A DNA stretch of 64,000 nt from Avena insularis (GCA_023614405.1 CM042686.1:351548329-351612328); one strand, 5' to 3'. Positions 23,361 through 34,356 are shown, numbered from the stretch's first letter. Made by a program: numbers and translations. The notes: generated from the sequence alone by a model not told the origin.

Positions 23361-24534
23361 ATATCGTAGATTCTAGGAGCTTGACTTGATCACCTTGCAT
23401 ACTCACCTATGTCTTGACTCTTATCTGGTTTAGGTGCAGGCATGGAGATAGGGGGAGTGCGATCCCAATACATTGGACTATCCATCCCCCCATAATGCAA
23501 ACATTAAGAAAATCAATCCTCTTAATATCATTTAGTGATATGTGAGGTTAATTGATGAGTGGTGGCTATGAACCCAAGGATAATTCTTCATGGTGTCATG
23601 CCACAAACTCTTACATGGTGGCCTCGGCCACCACCCTCTTATTTGAAGAGTTGGTTCTTGATTTCTTTGGTTTGGATCTTAATTTGTTGTCTTCTTGGCT
23701 ATGTACGGTTTCTTGGTTCTTCACAGTAGATCTTCTGAATCCCAGGTCTATTCTAATCTCTAAACATGCTCCTCTTGCGACACATTTGTCCACCACTTGA
23801 AACTGGGGTTTTCTGGTCGTGGGGGCCGGACTGTCCGCACTAAATCGACCGGAGTGTCCGGCCAAGCCGGACACTCTGGTGAATCTCACTCGGACAGTCC
23901 GGCCCTAGCGGTTTCGATCTTGTAAAAGTGGTCGGGGATAAGTGGACGGTTTAGTCCTCCTTCTCCTCCCTGACTTCCTCTTCTCCAACCACTGCTGCCC
24001 CTGACCAGGATCTCCGCCGGGAGGGCTCCTCCACCCCTGATCCGGCCGTTGCCATCTGCCATTACCTTCCCCTTGTCGCTGGGAACCATTCCCCTCCGGG
24101 CAAGACCTCCATGGATGCTGGTATTGTGCCTCCCCCTCTCCATCTCTAGGGTTTCCTCTAGATGAACTTTTGGAGGCAATGACCTATCTTGATCCATGGA
24201 TACATCATACTGCCTGCAATACTCGTCATTTTAGTAGTTCTAGCAATCCCAATCTTCTCTGGTTGAACACTCCCGCATTTCCCGAAAAATCACCAAGGCT
24301 CTAGCTGGAATGTCCGGCGTGTACAGGGTGGACACTTCGGTCCAACCCGAATGTCCGACCTGTACGCATTGGACTGTCTGGGTCAGGCGGAGTCTCCGGG
24401 CTGTTTTTGCCGGACAGTCCGGGTGTTCTCAACCAGTGCTGATCCTGCATTACTTTATCTACTGCTATGTGCTTACACCTCCTGGACAAATGTGCTTACC
24501 CATATTCTACCCTTCTACTCTGACTTCACAGGTA
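23361..24534 (+). other. Sirevirus spacer between pol and third ORF, with GTCCGG palindrome cluster
   Basis: A PPT-like ATAGGGGGAGT lies at about 23,448. From about 23,815 to 24,430 there are repeated TGTCCGG/CCGGACA motifs like those in the LTR U3, although this is internal sequence. No coding region I can support. Confidence 0.65.
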
Positions 24535-26100
24535 TCTCTCGTCCTCGTCGCTCTAGGGCTACTCAGAAAGCCCGTCCTCGCAGGTTCTAGGACAAAGCGA
24601 GTGATGTCCATATTGATCCGTCCATGGTCAGGCAGGCTGCTCATGACCATGCTACAGCTAAGCATGAGAAGGTCAGAAAACTGAAAAGAGCTGAAGCCAC
24701 CAAGTGCATGAAGTTTGAGGCATTGACCACACAGGCAGATTTGTGCACCGAGAAGTTTGTGGAGATGAGAGTCCAGCAGTTCTATTCTCTATAGCGCACC
24801 TCGGAGGATGATCGCTTCTGGAGAAATGAATAGGCCCTACTCTTTTCTGAGGTTCTTTGTGCTTTGAGGACTCCTGTGTGAACCATGCAGTGGTTGGATA
24901 TTCAGAAGCTCCAAGCTCACAGGTACTTTGAGGATGCTCTTTGGGTGACTGAGAAGATGGGGCTACACACCATCTTTCAAGCAAGATAAGACTACAATAT
25001 TGAATTGGTCTAGCAGTTCTATGCCATGGTGGTCTTTGGGGACACTACTGATATTCCCCTTGAGTGGATCTCTGGCACTACTAGGTGTCGTTCCATCATG
25101 GCTCAGTTTGCACACATCCTTGGAGTGCCTTTCAACCCCAATGCTCCTAGTGGTCTCAGGATACATGTACATGGTCAGGCATATGACAAGAAGCTGTTGG
25201 CCCCAATCTACTCTCAGAATGGTGTAGTTGGCCAAACCACCAACATCAAGCTCATCTACAACATTCTGCTTCGCATGTTTCGCCACACTCTCACTCCCAA
25301 GGTAGGCAACAAGGATGAAATGAGAGGTGCAGAGATCAACCTTATGGCCCATGCTCACTCAGTGTATGCTCATGTCCAGATCATCTAGGTGGTGCCATAG
25401 ATGTCATGGATTTCATCTATCAGGACATGTACAAGTGCATCACTAACAAGATTGTTTGCTCCCTATGTGATGAAGCTCATTGCTGCTCAGGCCCCAATCA
25501 CTCCACTACTATACATTAACCTTGTTGCACTCCTTCCTGCCAAGCTACAGAGGAAGGCTGCCCCGCCACCAAGGCACCTTGTGGCTACCCCTCTGCTCAG
25601 GACATATTTGAGGATGATGAGATGGATGCAGATGCCTCTGACAGTGATGATGGGTCTGAGGAGGTACCGGAGGCTGTGACCCTCGCATGAAGCATGCCAG
25701 CAATGCATATAGCTTCACCACCTGCAAGGAGGAAGTGCGCAAGAAGGTGAAGAAGGCCTCCTGGTGGAAGAAGCTTCTTCTTTGCCAGAACATTGACATT
25801 CGCCATGGACAGTATGATGCATACAAGGCGAACTAGAATGTGATGAAGGAGCTCAAGCGGATCAACCAGCCCATGGATGTTGATCCTGCTCAGCAGCAGG
25901 CGTCAGATGGCACTCTTTCCTATGGTCACTAGAGTCAGGGATGTGTGGATTGGTCCATGTTTGAGGACGTGTCATATTCTTCTCGCCCTCACGTCCAGAG
26001 CTCTACTCAGGAGGATCAGGATGATGAGGATGGCGATGAGAATGAGGATGAGGACGAGGATGAGGACGAGGATGTCGATGACTACGACTATAGTGGCTAG
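24535..26100 (+). pseudogene. Sirevirus third (env-like) ORF, degraded
   Basis: A basic start (RPRRSRATQKARPRR, about 24,541-24,587) leads into a frame with several stops and shifts. The recognisable core is QFYAMVVFGDTTDIPLEWISGTTR ... AYDKKLLAPIY ... IYNILLRMFRHTLTPKVGN (25,010-25,310). A very acidic tail (EDEDEDEDVDDYDY) ends in TAG at 26,098-26,100. The core matches my memory of the env-like or accessory protein that Sireviruses encode after pol. Its function is unknown and true envelope activity is unproven. No signal peptide or fusion motif is visible. Confidence 0.6.
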
Positions 26101-26149
26101 AGCTGGCTTTGGGACGCTTTAGGTGTGCTCTTTTCCCTTTTTGGTGTCT

Positions 26150-26169
26150 CGATGCCAAAGGGGGATAAG
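26150..26169 (+). other. Extra polypurine-tract copy
   Basis: GATGCCAAAGGGGGATAAGT lies 50 bp after the end of the env-like ORF. Sireviruses are known to carry duplicated PPT-like motifs upstream of the functional one. Confidence 0.6.
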
Positions 26170-26521
26170 TATCCGCTTTATTAGGTTGCTACCAGGGATT
26201 TGCATGGGTACATGAGCTTCACGTTATTTCGATTTTCCTCTTTGAAGCTTCGTGTCTTTATCCTACTTGTTGAGTACTATGTTGTGTTGAACTCTGTTAT
26301 GTGTGTTGTGACATGCTTACCCGGTTATGTTGATGATTATGTTATGCCTAGCTTATTGATCTAGTTGTTATTGTATCATGTCATAACTTATTAACTACAA
26401 AATCTAGTGAGGATGTGATCCTAGGGTGTGTGATCTTGTATTCAAATGCAAAGCTAAAATTGGTCGCACATCTAGGAGAGCCTTACTATATTTTTTATAT
26501 CTCCTGTTGTGAAATTTATTA

Positions 26522-26537
26522 CCAAAAAGGGGGAGAT
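26522..26537 (+). other. Sirevirus polypurine tract
   Basis: CCAAAAAGGGGGAGAT directly precedes the 3' LTR TG at 26,538. This is the conserved Sirevirus PPT. Confidence 0.88.
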
Positions 26538-27859
26538 TGAAAGGGCATTTATGCCCTTCCTATTATTTTGATGTTTGTTAACAACACTTTTATAGGTTTA
26601 ATCTGTTGTTAAATGTTTTAGGAGATATCAGCTACTCTCGTGTATTTTGCACTGAAGGTAAAGAGCTTCCCAGGATCATGCATGTGTAGGAACATTGTCC
26701 CAGCCGGACTGTCCGGCTGATTTACGCCAGAGTGTCCGCCCCCGGCCAGACTGTCCGGTTGGATTCGGTCAGACTATCCGGCCCTGGGAAGTGGGCGACA
26801 TGCTCCGACATTCTGTGTCTCATATCGGACACCACCCGGACTCGGTCCGGACTCGGTCCGGACTCTGGCTGGAAACTTTGCTGGACGGACTGTCCAGTGT
26901 GTTTGGTCCAAAGTGTCCGGCCAGGGGGGGTGGTCTACCTACTTGGACAATCAGAACTGCATATCGGACACCTCCCGAACACAATCCGGACACTGGCGGA
27001 AACTTTGCCAGGCCAGCGTGTCCAGCTAGTTTCTCATAGTGTCCGGTTGTGCCGGACTGTCTGGCTGATGTTGGCCAGACTGTCTGGGGTAAGTGTCTCC
27101 CAGCGGCTCTAATTCGAGGGGGCCTATATAAAGGCCCCTTCTTCTACCTTGGGAGCTGCTCGTCCACCTCAAGAACTCTAGCACCATTTGAACCACCAAA
27201 TCCACAAGATCTCTTCACTCAACCATCCAAAGTCATTGATCTTTGGACAATCGAAGGAGGATACCTTGATCTACAGCTTCACCAAGAGAGATCTTAATTT
27301 CCCCCTCATTCACTTGAGGGCCCCTTGCTCTAGTGTTTCATTGGAAACCCTAGCTTGTGATTTGGTTCTTACTAGCTTGTCTTTGATTGTTTGATAGCTT
27401 GCTTGTATGCGGGAGCCTCCAATTAGTTTGTGGATGTGTGCCTCAAACTTGTTGTAAAGGTGTCGTCTTCCACCTCGAAGGTTGTCATACAGTGGAAGAG
27501 GTGAATTGAACCCGTTGGGGTGAGATTCATCGAAGAACAAGGGAGGCCTCTCGTGGCGTTGGTGGTTTGAAACCACCCCCTCTCCAAATGTAGATGTACT
27601 TCCCCACAAAAGGAAGGAACTATGGGAAACAAATCCTTGTGTCTCCGCGTGCTCCATTTTGGTTACTTCTATCCTTTACTGCACTTTACTTATCTAGTTC
27701 TTGCTTAGTATTTGTGCTAGATTGACATATAGGTAAATTCACCATAGTTGCGTAATCTAGAGAATTTACCTTTTGTGTCAAACCCTAAATTGAAAATGAG
27801 TAAAATTTGAAGTAGAACCTATTCAACCCCCCCCTCTAGGTGTCCATACGATCCATTCA
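26538..27859 (+). repeat. Sirevirus 3' LTR (1,322 bp)
   Basis: Starts TGAAAGGGCATTTATGC and ends CCATTCA, so the terminal inverted repeat has one mismatch relative to the 5' copy. It has more GTCCGG units than the 5' LTR, including an apparent local duplication GACTCGGTCCG x2 near 26,840, which accounts for most of the 50-bp length difference. The TATA box is at 27,125-27,131. Confidence 0.92.
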
Positions 27860-28012
27860 ACACTGGTTCACCATCCCCATGCGGCAGTTGCATATTCCAG
27901 GGGCTCTTTGGGCTTTCTGACCACCATGGTTTGACACAAATGGAGTCTCTAGAGATCAATGCACGTGTTCTTCTCAAAACCACACCTTGATGATCCACAT
28001 GACCACACACAC
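27860..28012 (-). pseudogene. Cys-rich exon, copy 2 (duplicated exon beyond the Sirevirus)
   Basis: Homologous to 927-1,090. The minus-strand frame reads GVVLRRTRALISRDSICVKPWWSES and is then thrown out of register by an extra G near 27,911 compared with copy 1. Unlike copy 1, its upstream part is open (copy 1 has a TGA there), while copy 1 retains the in-frame cysteines and the splice donor. Confidence 0.5.
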
Positions 28013-28718
28013 TCTAAGATGCTTCACCCCATTTTTAATAAATCATTTCTAGGTACAGAATAAAGACATTTATTCTGATATTCAGTAAGAAATTGTCTAG
28101 ACTGGTCACCTAGCTTAAGAACCCTAATTGCCGCAATCTTGGTCGCATTTTTGAAACCTAAATGTTGATTTATTTCAGCCACACATCACTCATCCAACAG
28201 CCAATAATCTTTGGTTCCGTCTCCCCGCCAATGCAAAATTTCGGGTTCAGTCCTCCCACCGATCCAAAATTTTGAGCACCCAAATTCTGGCGCGCTGAAA
28301 CTATCGTGCGCTGATATTACCGTTTAGCCCATCCGCATAGCGTAGCCAATGCATTGGCACAGAGGGCATTTACGAAATCTATTGAACCCCCTTCTTTATC
28401 CCCTCACCAAAAGGAGACAGATCTAAATCTCCTACACCTTCCCTATCCACCGCCTGTCATCATAGCACGGCCGTCATCGTACCCTCGCCCACCACCATCT
28501 GCCCTAGTAATCATCTAACCATCGACCTAGCCCAAACCCTAGCCCATCCCCACCTTCATGGTTTTCGACTACACCATCGAGCTCGCGGATCTGCCACCTC
28601 GCCATCGACCACTGCCATCTGGCCGTCCTCCCCATCTGCCACCTTACCAACAAGGTCCTCCCCATCTCTGTGAAACTCGGTGTCAAGGTCTACTAGCTCG
28701 CCATCCACCCCACCAACA
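28013..28718. other. Putative divergent promoter/5' UTR region
   Basis: Non-coding sequence between the minus-strand Cys-rich exon and the plus-strand gene starting at about 28,719. GC content rises and CCACC/CCATC pyrimidine-rich motifs appear after about 28,430, like a grass 5' UTR. No clear TATA box. Confidence 0.35.
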
Positions 28719-31322
28719 ATGCTTGTCTCCTCGGCGTCCACCATGTCATCAAGGCACGCCAGATCATCGTCCTCCTCACCGACAAGGAAGGCCAGCAAGG
28801 TTCCTGGCAAGAAGCGCACAAAGAAAAAGGCCGTAGAACCTGCAGGAAATAAACAACCTCCTTGCCTGTGAATTTTCTGCTCTTTTAAGCCTGCTCGATG
28901 TTCATGTGTTTAATTTCCCATGCCTATGAAATTGCTTGTTTGAGAGGCAATAGGTTCATTTTCCAGCTCATGTTTGCTATCGGGAAATCAATACCATACG
29001 TTATATTTTGTTTAATTGCCTGTTTAATTTGTAGCTGACTTGGATTTATTTATTAATGTTAGATCCTCAAATGCATCCCATGGAAGAAAGTCAGCTGAAA
29101 AACATCATGAGAAACAATGAGCGCTTGCAACAACTGGGTGTTAGGACCTTTGCAAGTCTTTTCGCATCGCCAATTGTATTCTCTTCTAAAAAAACAAGAA
29201 ATGACTTCTCTGGATCTGACTATGATCCTGAAGAGGAGGAAGATATCACTGAAGGAGACCTAGATGATGTCAGTGAGGAGAATGAGTCGCAGGTCAACCC
29301 CTTACCTTCTTACTCATCTTGTGTTGAATTGTTTGCTTACTGATTTTGACATATATCTGTTGCTTCTTTTTATCCCCAATTGACTGGTACAAATGGAATT
29401 TCTAGCCATAGAAGAGGAAATGCAACAAGACAGCTGCCATCATGACATAGTTGGCTCCTACTGGTGTAGCATCTGCTCGGAAGGGCGTCTTGGCGGGCCA
29501 AGGTGCAGCCACAAAAACTTCTAGAAATACCACGTCTAAGGGGAAGCAACTAGTTGCCCAAGTCGGCTGGGAAGCTGTCCAAGACGAGCACACACCTCCC
29601 CAAGGCCAGCAGCCAGATCCCTGGTGTCCACGGGCACCTCCCCTAGGCCAGTAGCCCGCTCCCTACCGTCCACGGGCACCTCCCCAAGGCAAGCTGCAGC
29701 CCCGCCCGGCCATGCACGGGCGCCTCTCCAAAGAGATTGTGCACCTTCCCAAGGGAAGCAGCAGCCCCCTCCTGGACATGCACGGGCGCCTCTCCAGAGC
29801 GACTGTGCACCTCTCCAAAGGGACTGTGTATCTGAGGGTTCATCTTAAGGTGTTAGCTTCCCAAGGCGAGGGGCCTAATGTGAAACGTGAGGGATGGTTT
29901 TTTGACCGTTTTGACTTGGATCAAGAAGGTAACATGTTGAACAAATTGCTTGCTCTACAGTAACCCATTAACATTATATTGTGTGAATCATACTTATTTC
30001 ATTTTACTGTTGTAGAACACTAACACATACCCATTATATTCTTATAGATGAATGTGGCCATAATCATTCTGGAGACACTGTTATGCATGATGATCCTCAG
30101 TTGGTGGTTGACAACATGCCCACAAGAACACTTCAACTTGTTGTTCCTCTAAGAAGAACTAGACCAGTGTCACCAGTGATAGCTGCCAAGTTTTCCACTG
30201 AGTGTGCAGTAACAGTCAGGACTCATATGCCTATCTTCTCCTAGTGGAAAGAGTACAGGCAGAGGCCGGATGGTAGAACAGACTTCTATGGCAAAGTTTC
30301 TGTATGTTTCGTAACACTGAGTTGTCCCTTTCTTCCTTTGTTGTTAATGTGAAGTCTGATAATCTTTGTTTTATTTCAGCAAAAGTTTGTCGTGGACCCC
30401 TCTCTACCTAATATGCAATTTGCTTGTAGCAAGCAGGTAATAAGGCATGCAAGAAATCAACAGCATTATCTGAAGAAATAGTTTTTTGACAATTTTCCAG
30501 TGAATGAAGTTACAAGGATATCTCCTGTGGAACACATGAGCAATGAGGAGTGGTGCAGGCTTTTCAATTTTTGGTCTTCCCCCAGAAACAAGGTCATGTC
30601 TTGTTTACTAAACGTCTCCCGTTTGAATTGTTTAAGCTGGAATAACTGTATGCTCCCTATTTGTTTAGGCTCTGTCTGAAAAAACAAGAACGGCAGACAC
30701 CTCGTCAAGTACCGTCATGCCACTGGTGCTCACAGCTACGAGGTTTGTGCGACATGGAGGAAGGCTCCATTGAACTGCTCAAAAATGGCTTGACTGACAA
30801 TATGAAAGAAGCAACTTTAAGTCCTCCATAATACTTTCCATCTTCGTTTAATTCAATACCCTTTTCTTCCCTCACATATATGATGTGCTTATTATTTGCT
30901 CGCTAGTTTTCTCATATTCTATTCTATTCCTAAAACATGTAGGAAGTCGTGGAAAGCAAGTTGGTTTCATATCCTCTAGAAGACGGCATAGAGGATGAAG
31001 CAATTCCTTCCATCGATGTTGTGCACTTTGTGCTATCTTCAAACAAGAGAAAGCCAGCTGTCCGGAAGAACATCAGCATCCTTGCAAGTACTTCAAAACC
31101 AACCAAGTCTCAGCTAGAAGCTCAACTCGAGGCTCATAAAGCAGGTAATGTGGAGTTGTAGTAGGTGAATGAATCTGGCGAGGCAGAGAGGCTGAAGTAT
31201 TTGGAAGACCTACAAGCAATGCGGAAGAAACAAGAAGACCTGAGGAAGAAACAAGAAGAGGAAAATGCATTAATACAACAAGTGTTAGCTCCGCTGTCCG
31301 AACCACAACAGGAAATTTGGTG
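28719..31322 (+). pseudogene. Transposase_24-like (Ptta/En-Spm associated) gene, multi-exon, disrupted
   Basis: A first exon from ATG 28,719 is Ser- and Lys-rich (KKRTKKKAVEP). A second exon (29,063-29,292, AG/GT borders) reads LKNIMRNNERLQQLGV and is acidic. A Pro/Gln-rich repetitive exon spans about 29,450-29,930. The core exons read RTHMPIF*WKEYRQRP (TAG at 30,242), FYGKVS, NFPVNEVTRISPVE, EEWCRLFNFWSSP, and then, after an intron and a one-base shift in an A run at about 30,680, RHATGAHSYEV. The last exon ends in a coiled coil (EDLQAMRKKQEDLRKKQEE). W..WKxY, NEEWxxLxxFWxSP and the HATGxHSY motif are the Transposase_24 pattern of plant CACTA accessory proteins. At least two stops and one shift make it a pseudogene. 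Confidence 0.6.
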
Positions 31323-32075
31323 AATCTGTGGAAATGTGTCTAGCATGAGTTAAACCTTCTTATATCTTATTCGAGTCTGGTATTCATTTCTCTAAAGTGA
31401 AACATTTGTCCTAGAATTTTCTGTCAAATTATGTATTGTAATCCTATAAACATCTTGAGTGTTTCTTTACAAAATATTTCCGTCATGGTTAGTAACGCCA
31501 TGAGAGTGATGACATCATCATTTCTTCTAGAGGATATGTGGCTGTGGCTGATTGGTCCACGTCTTGTCCTACAATTGACCCACGTGTTATCATTTGAATG
31601 GACCATGTGTCTACCTATCGGCGGCAGGCGGCGATGAAACAAAATTCGTCACAGCTGGCATGACGTCATATACGATGTGATGATGTAAAGAAGCAGCGCT
31701 AACAGAATCAAGTCATGACGAAAAATAAACATCCCGATAGTGATGACATCACTTACGGCAACAATGACATTAGCAAACATCGCTGACAGCATCTCGCGGT
31801 GCCATCTGCCACGTGGCATCATTCATGACAAAATAAAAACATCATGAAAGACTGGGCCTAGGCCAGGCTGGTACAGTTTGTCATGACAAAATTAGAGGAA
31901 CATCACGGACGGCCCGTGACGGTTTCAGACAGAAAACATCACGAATTGAATTATGACGTGAGGTCCGTGACCTATTTTTTCGTCACAGAATTCATCGTGG
32001 ATGGCCATCTACGATGTTTTGACCCCTATCCACGACGATATCAGACCATCATGAACCGCCCAGATTCTTGTAGTG
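31323..32075 (+). repeat. CACTA subterminal region and right terminal inverted repeat
   Basis: About 430 bp before the terminus contain many short direct and inverted copies of TCATGAC, GTCATGA, CATCACG and CGTGAC. This is typical of CACTA subterminal repeats that bind the TNPA-like protein. The element ends TTGTAGTG at 32,075. The flank reads TGA, the presumed 3-bp target-site duplication. Confidence 0.65.
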
Positions 32076-32521
32076 TGAGCGAAGGACCTACGTGTCCTAG
32101 TTTCTCGCCGAGTCTTGCGAGTCAGCTTGTATCCTCTATATATACTAGTATGTATTAGACTGTTTTGGTGTTAGGTAGAATATTAGGTTAAACTATGAGT
32201 TATACTCACATGTATTTGAGGCAAAGCATTCATCTGTGCTCGTCTATTATGACAGGGTATCTGCGCTCATCTAATTATCTATCTTACTGAGATATTGCAT
32301 GAAGCTTCTTGTATCAACGATTGTCGTGTTGTGGCATGAGGCTTATTGTTTCTCATCAAGTTGTTCATTGGAGGTTTGTCTCTATTCACGAGTTCCTCGC
32401 AGGATCGTATATCCCCATGGTTAAGTTACGTGTATCACTTACATGATTGGGAGATTCTATCTTCAGATTGTGCATCGTCAAAGATCTGTCCAAACAGTCT
32501 TTATCATCTTGGTATCAGAGC
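32076..32521 (+). mobile_element. Copia LTR remnant with initiator-Met PBS
   Basis: TTGGTATCAGAGC (32,509-32,521) is the plant Copia PBS. It is preceded by CA at 32,505-32,506 and by about 430 bp containing a TATATATA box (32,137-32,144), consistent with an LTR. No gag or pol follows. The left LTR edge coincides roughly with the CACTA end, so it may be truncated there. Confidence 0.45.
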
Positions 32522-32649
32522 GCTAGGCTGATCATGGTGCAGTTGTCGTCGGGCTGATAGTTTGATTTGTTGGATGCGAGGTTCTGGTGGTGGGTGAATT
32601 ATTCTCAGCCGGAGTTCCTAAGGATATCTATCTACTAGTCATAAGCGGT

Positions 32650-33615
32650 CTTGGTCGTTAGATCGTACGGATTGTGTAGTCGAGGAGTTGCAAATGAATT
32701 CCTATTTGTTTGAAGTAACAATCTGTATGAGTTTGGTAAATCTGCACATGTATACCTTTCCTCCGCGCATGCCAGATCGCCCATAAGGTCATAAAGACCA
32801 AGTCTGGTCCTCCTGCTTGAGTGTCTCGATCATGACTGCAAGCCACTTCCGAGCCTCTCCTTCCTCACATACGATCATATGTGTTGTAACCTCCTCGTCG
32901 ACCAATGACTAGACGCAATGAGAAATTGTGCATTAGATCAAAGCGGGTTTCCAAGAGTCCAGCGCCCCACACATCTGACACATGTCATTGTCAGCCATGC
33001 CTCGATGATTGCGTATGTCATTGATTGGTATCAATTGTTTGGCTAGTCTCCAAAGTAAGACCTTCACCTTGGACGAAATATGCGTCCACATAGCGATGAC
33101 CACTACTTTTCAATCAGTGCTCCATTCGAGGCTGATGCTACATTTCCCAACCAAACTTCTCGCTTCTCCCTTGTACTCACCAGCATCCAATATGCGGATC
33201 TTACCAAGAATATCCCCTTCTGATCATAATGCCATGACCAGAAATCGGTATGTCGCCTGCTACTCATTGGTATCTGCAAGATCAGCTCAACATCCATCAG
33301 CAACATGTACTCCCGCAGCTTGTCTTCCCTCCATACGTCCATAATAGGCTCAATGAACTCCGAAACCTTCGTAGGTGGGTCATCCTTTAAACATGCAATT
33401 GGACACAAAAGCCCTTCCCTAGGAATTCACTGGTCATTCCATGGGTGCATACTCTCACTTGTGCCAATCCTCTTTACTAGTCCTTCTTCAAAACTCCAAG
33501 GCCCGCATGTATCGACCTCCACATCTGATACGAAGATGCCCCAGCTCCGCATGGAGTAAATCCGAATTATGACAATATCTTGACTTCAAAACCCATGCAC
33601 TGAGGAGAATATCAT
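32650..33615 (-). mobile_element. LINE (non-LTR) 3' fragment, zf-RVT region
   Basis: Minus-strand frames read SYQMWRSIHAGLGVLKKG, then LKDDPPTKVSEFIEPIMDVWREDKL, ILQIPMSSRRHTDFWSWHYDQKGIFLVRSAYWML and FMTLWAIWHARRK. This is the conserved region downstream of RT in plant L1-type LINEs (W...G.GxSIxVWxDxWIP, D.xxW.......G.FSVxSAY, LWxIWxxRN). Several stops and shifts are present, and the RT and endonuclease domains are absent, as usual for 5'-truncated copies. Confidence 0.8.
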
Positions 33616-34356
33616 TTTGCGGCCTGAAAGTTGGGGCGCCCAGGCAACGCGGTACCCAAGTTCCCTTAAATCAGCCGGGATGACTACAGTTGGTGTGCAA
33701 ATACTCAGAGGGTCTTTTTCGGCACGAATTCAACTTTACGTTTCAATACAAAAAATCAGGCGAACGGCCGTCAAGTTGGGCCCCCCTATCAGTTGTCGCT
33801 GTTATGTTGCTCCCATCGCTTAGGTGTCAATTAGGCTTGCAGCGTTGGCGCCTGCATCCATTACGCATCTTCTTCTTCCCCAGAGCGGCAATCTGTGGGG
33901 CGTCACAGCCATGGCGTGGAGCTGGGACGTGGACGAACCTACTCGGGCGAGCTCTCCTCCTTGTAGGCTTGCAGCGTTGGCGCCTGCATCCATTATGTGT
34001 CTTCTTCTTCCCTGGAGCGGCAATCTGTGGTCGCGGCCATGGCGCAGAGCTAGGACATGATGAACCTGCTCAGCCCCGCTCTCCTCCCTATCTCGAGTCG
34101 GAGCTCGCCCTCACCATGGACGCACCCATGGCACGGTGTGGGGCCGAGAATTGGTTCCCGATGAGATCTGTCACCCTGTCGACCATGCTCAGTTCTGTTT
34201 CCCTCCTCTAGAATCCGAGCTCATCGTCGCCGTGGTTGCACCCGCACCAATTCTGCCACCTCTGCTGAGGTCTCTGTGGTAACTCAAGTTCTGTCATGTT
34301 GGACCTGTAAGCGAATTCGGAGCTGGGCTGCGGCAACCCGTTGTTTAACTTGCAAG
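33616..34356. other. Region without clear gene; contains a 132-bp tandem duplication
   Basis: GC-moderate sequence with short non-conserved ORFs. Its only clear structure is the duplication annotated at 33,832-34,063. Confidence 0.4.
33832..34063. repeat. 132-bp tandem duplication
   Basis: TAGGCTTGCAGCGTTGGCGC begins at 33,832 and again at 33,964. The two copies agree closely over about 100 bp (through GAGCTGGGACG/GAGCTAGGACA), with a few substitutions. Confidence 0.85.

Larger units (their letters stand above)
1127..27859 (+). mobile_element. Copia/Sirevirus LTR retrotransposon (Maximus-like), host to two nested insertions
   Basis: A 26.7-kb span bounded by TG...CA LTRs and a 5-bp duplication. 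In order it contains LTR, an initiator-Met PBS, gag (UBN2-type with CCHC knuckle and coiled-coil tail), protease, integrase, RT, RNase H, an env-like third ORF, polypurine tracts and LTR. The gag coiled coil, the third ORF, the repeated AAAGGGGGA tracts and GTCCGG-rich LTRs are Sirevirus hallmarks, and Maximus is the Triticeae family I would expect. A non-autonomous Gypsy element (4,113-11,318) interrupts gag and a truncated chromovirus (14,120-22,172) interrupts RT. Subtracting these leaves about 11.5 kb, a normal Sirevirus size. Coding regions carry many stops and frameshifts, so the element is not autonomous. Confidence 0.9.
28013..32075 (+). mobile_element. Right part of a CACTA (En/Spm-type) DNA transposon
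   Basis: The right end is ATTCTTGTAGTG at 32,064-32,075, the reverse complement of a CACTACAAGAAT terminal inverted repeat. It is preceded by subterminal motifs of the TCATGAC/CGTGAC type. A Transposase_24-like gene lies upstream in the same orientation. The left terminus is not found, and 28,013 is only a provisional boundary. The duplicated Cys-rich exons and the minus-strand gene at 280-1,043 may belong to the same transposon, in which case the Sirevirus inserted into it and its left end lies before base 1. Confidence 0.6.

Noticed and set aside
28558..28836. 92-codon Pro/His-rich plus-strand ORF
   Set aside because: Low-complexity frame overlapping the better-supported Ser/Lys-rich first exon.
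33690..34211. 173-codon plus-strand ORF
   Set aside because: Its length is due to the 132-bp tandem duplication (a multiple of three) and it shows no domain.
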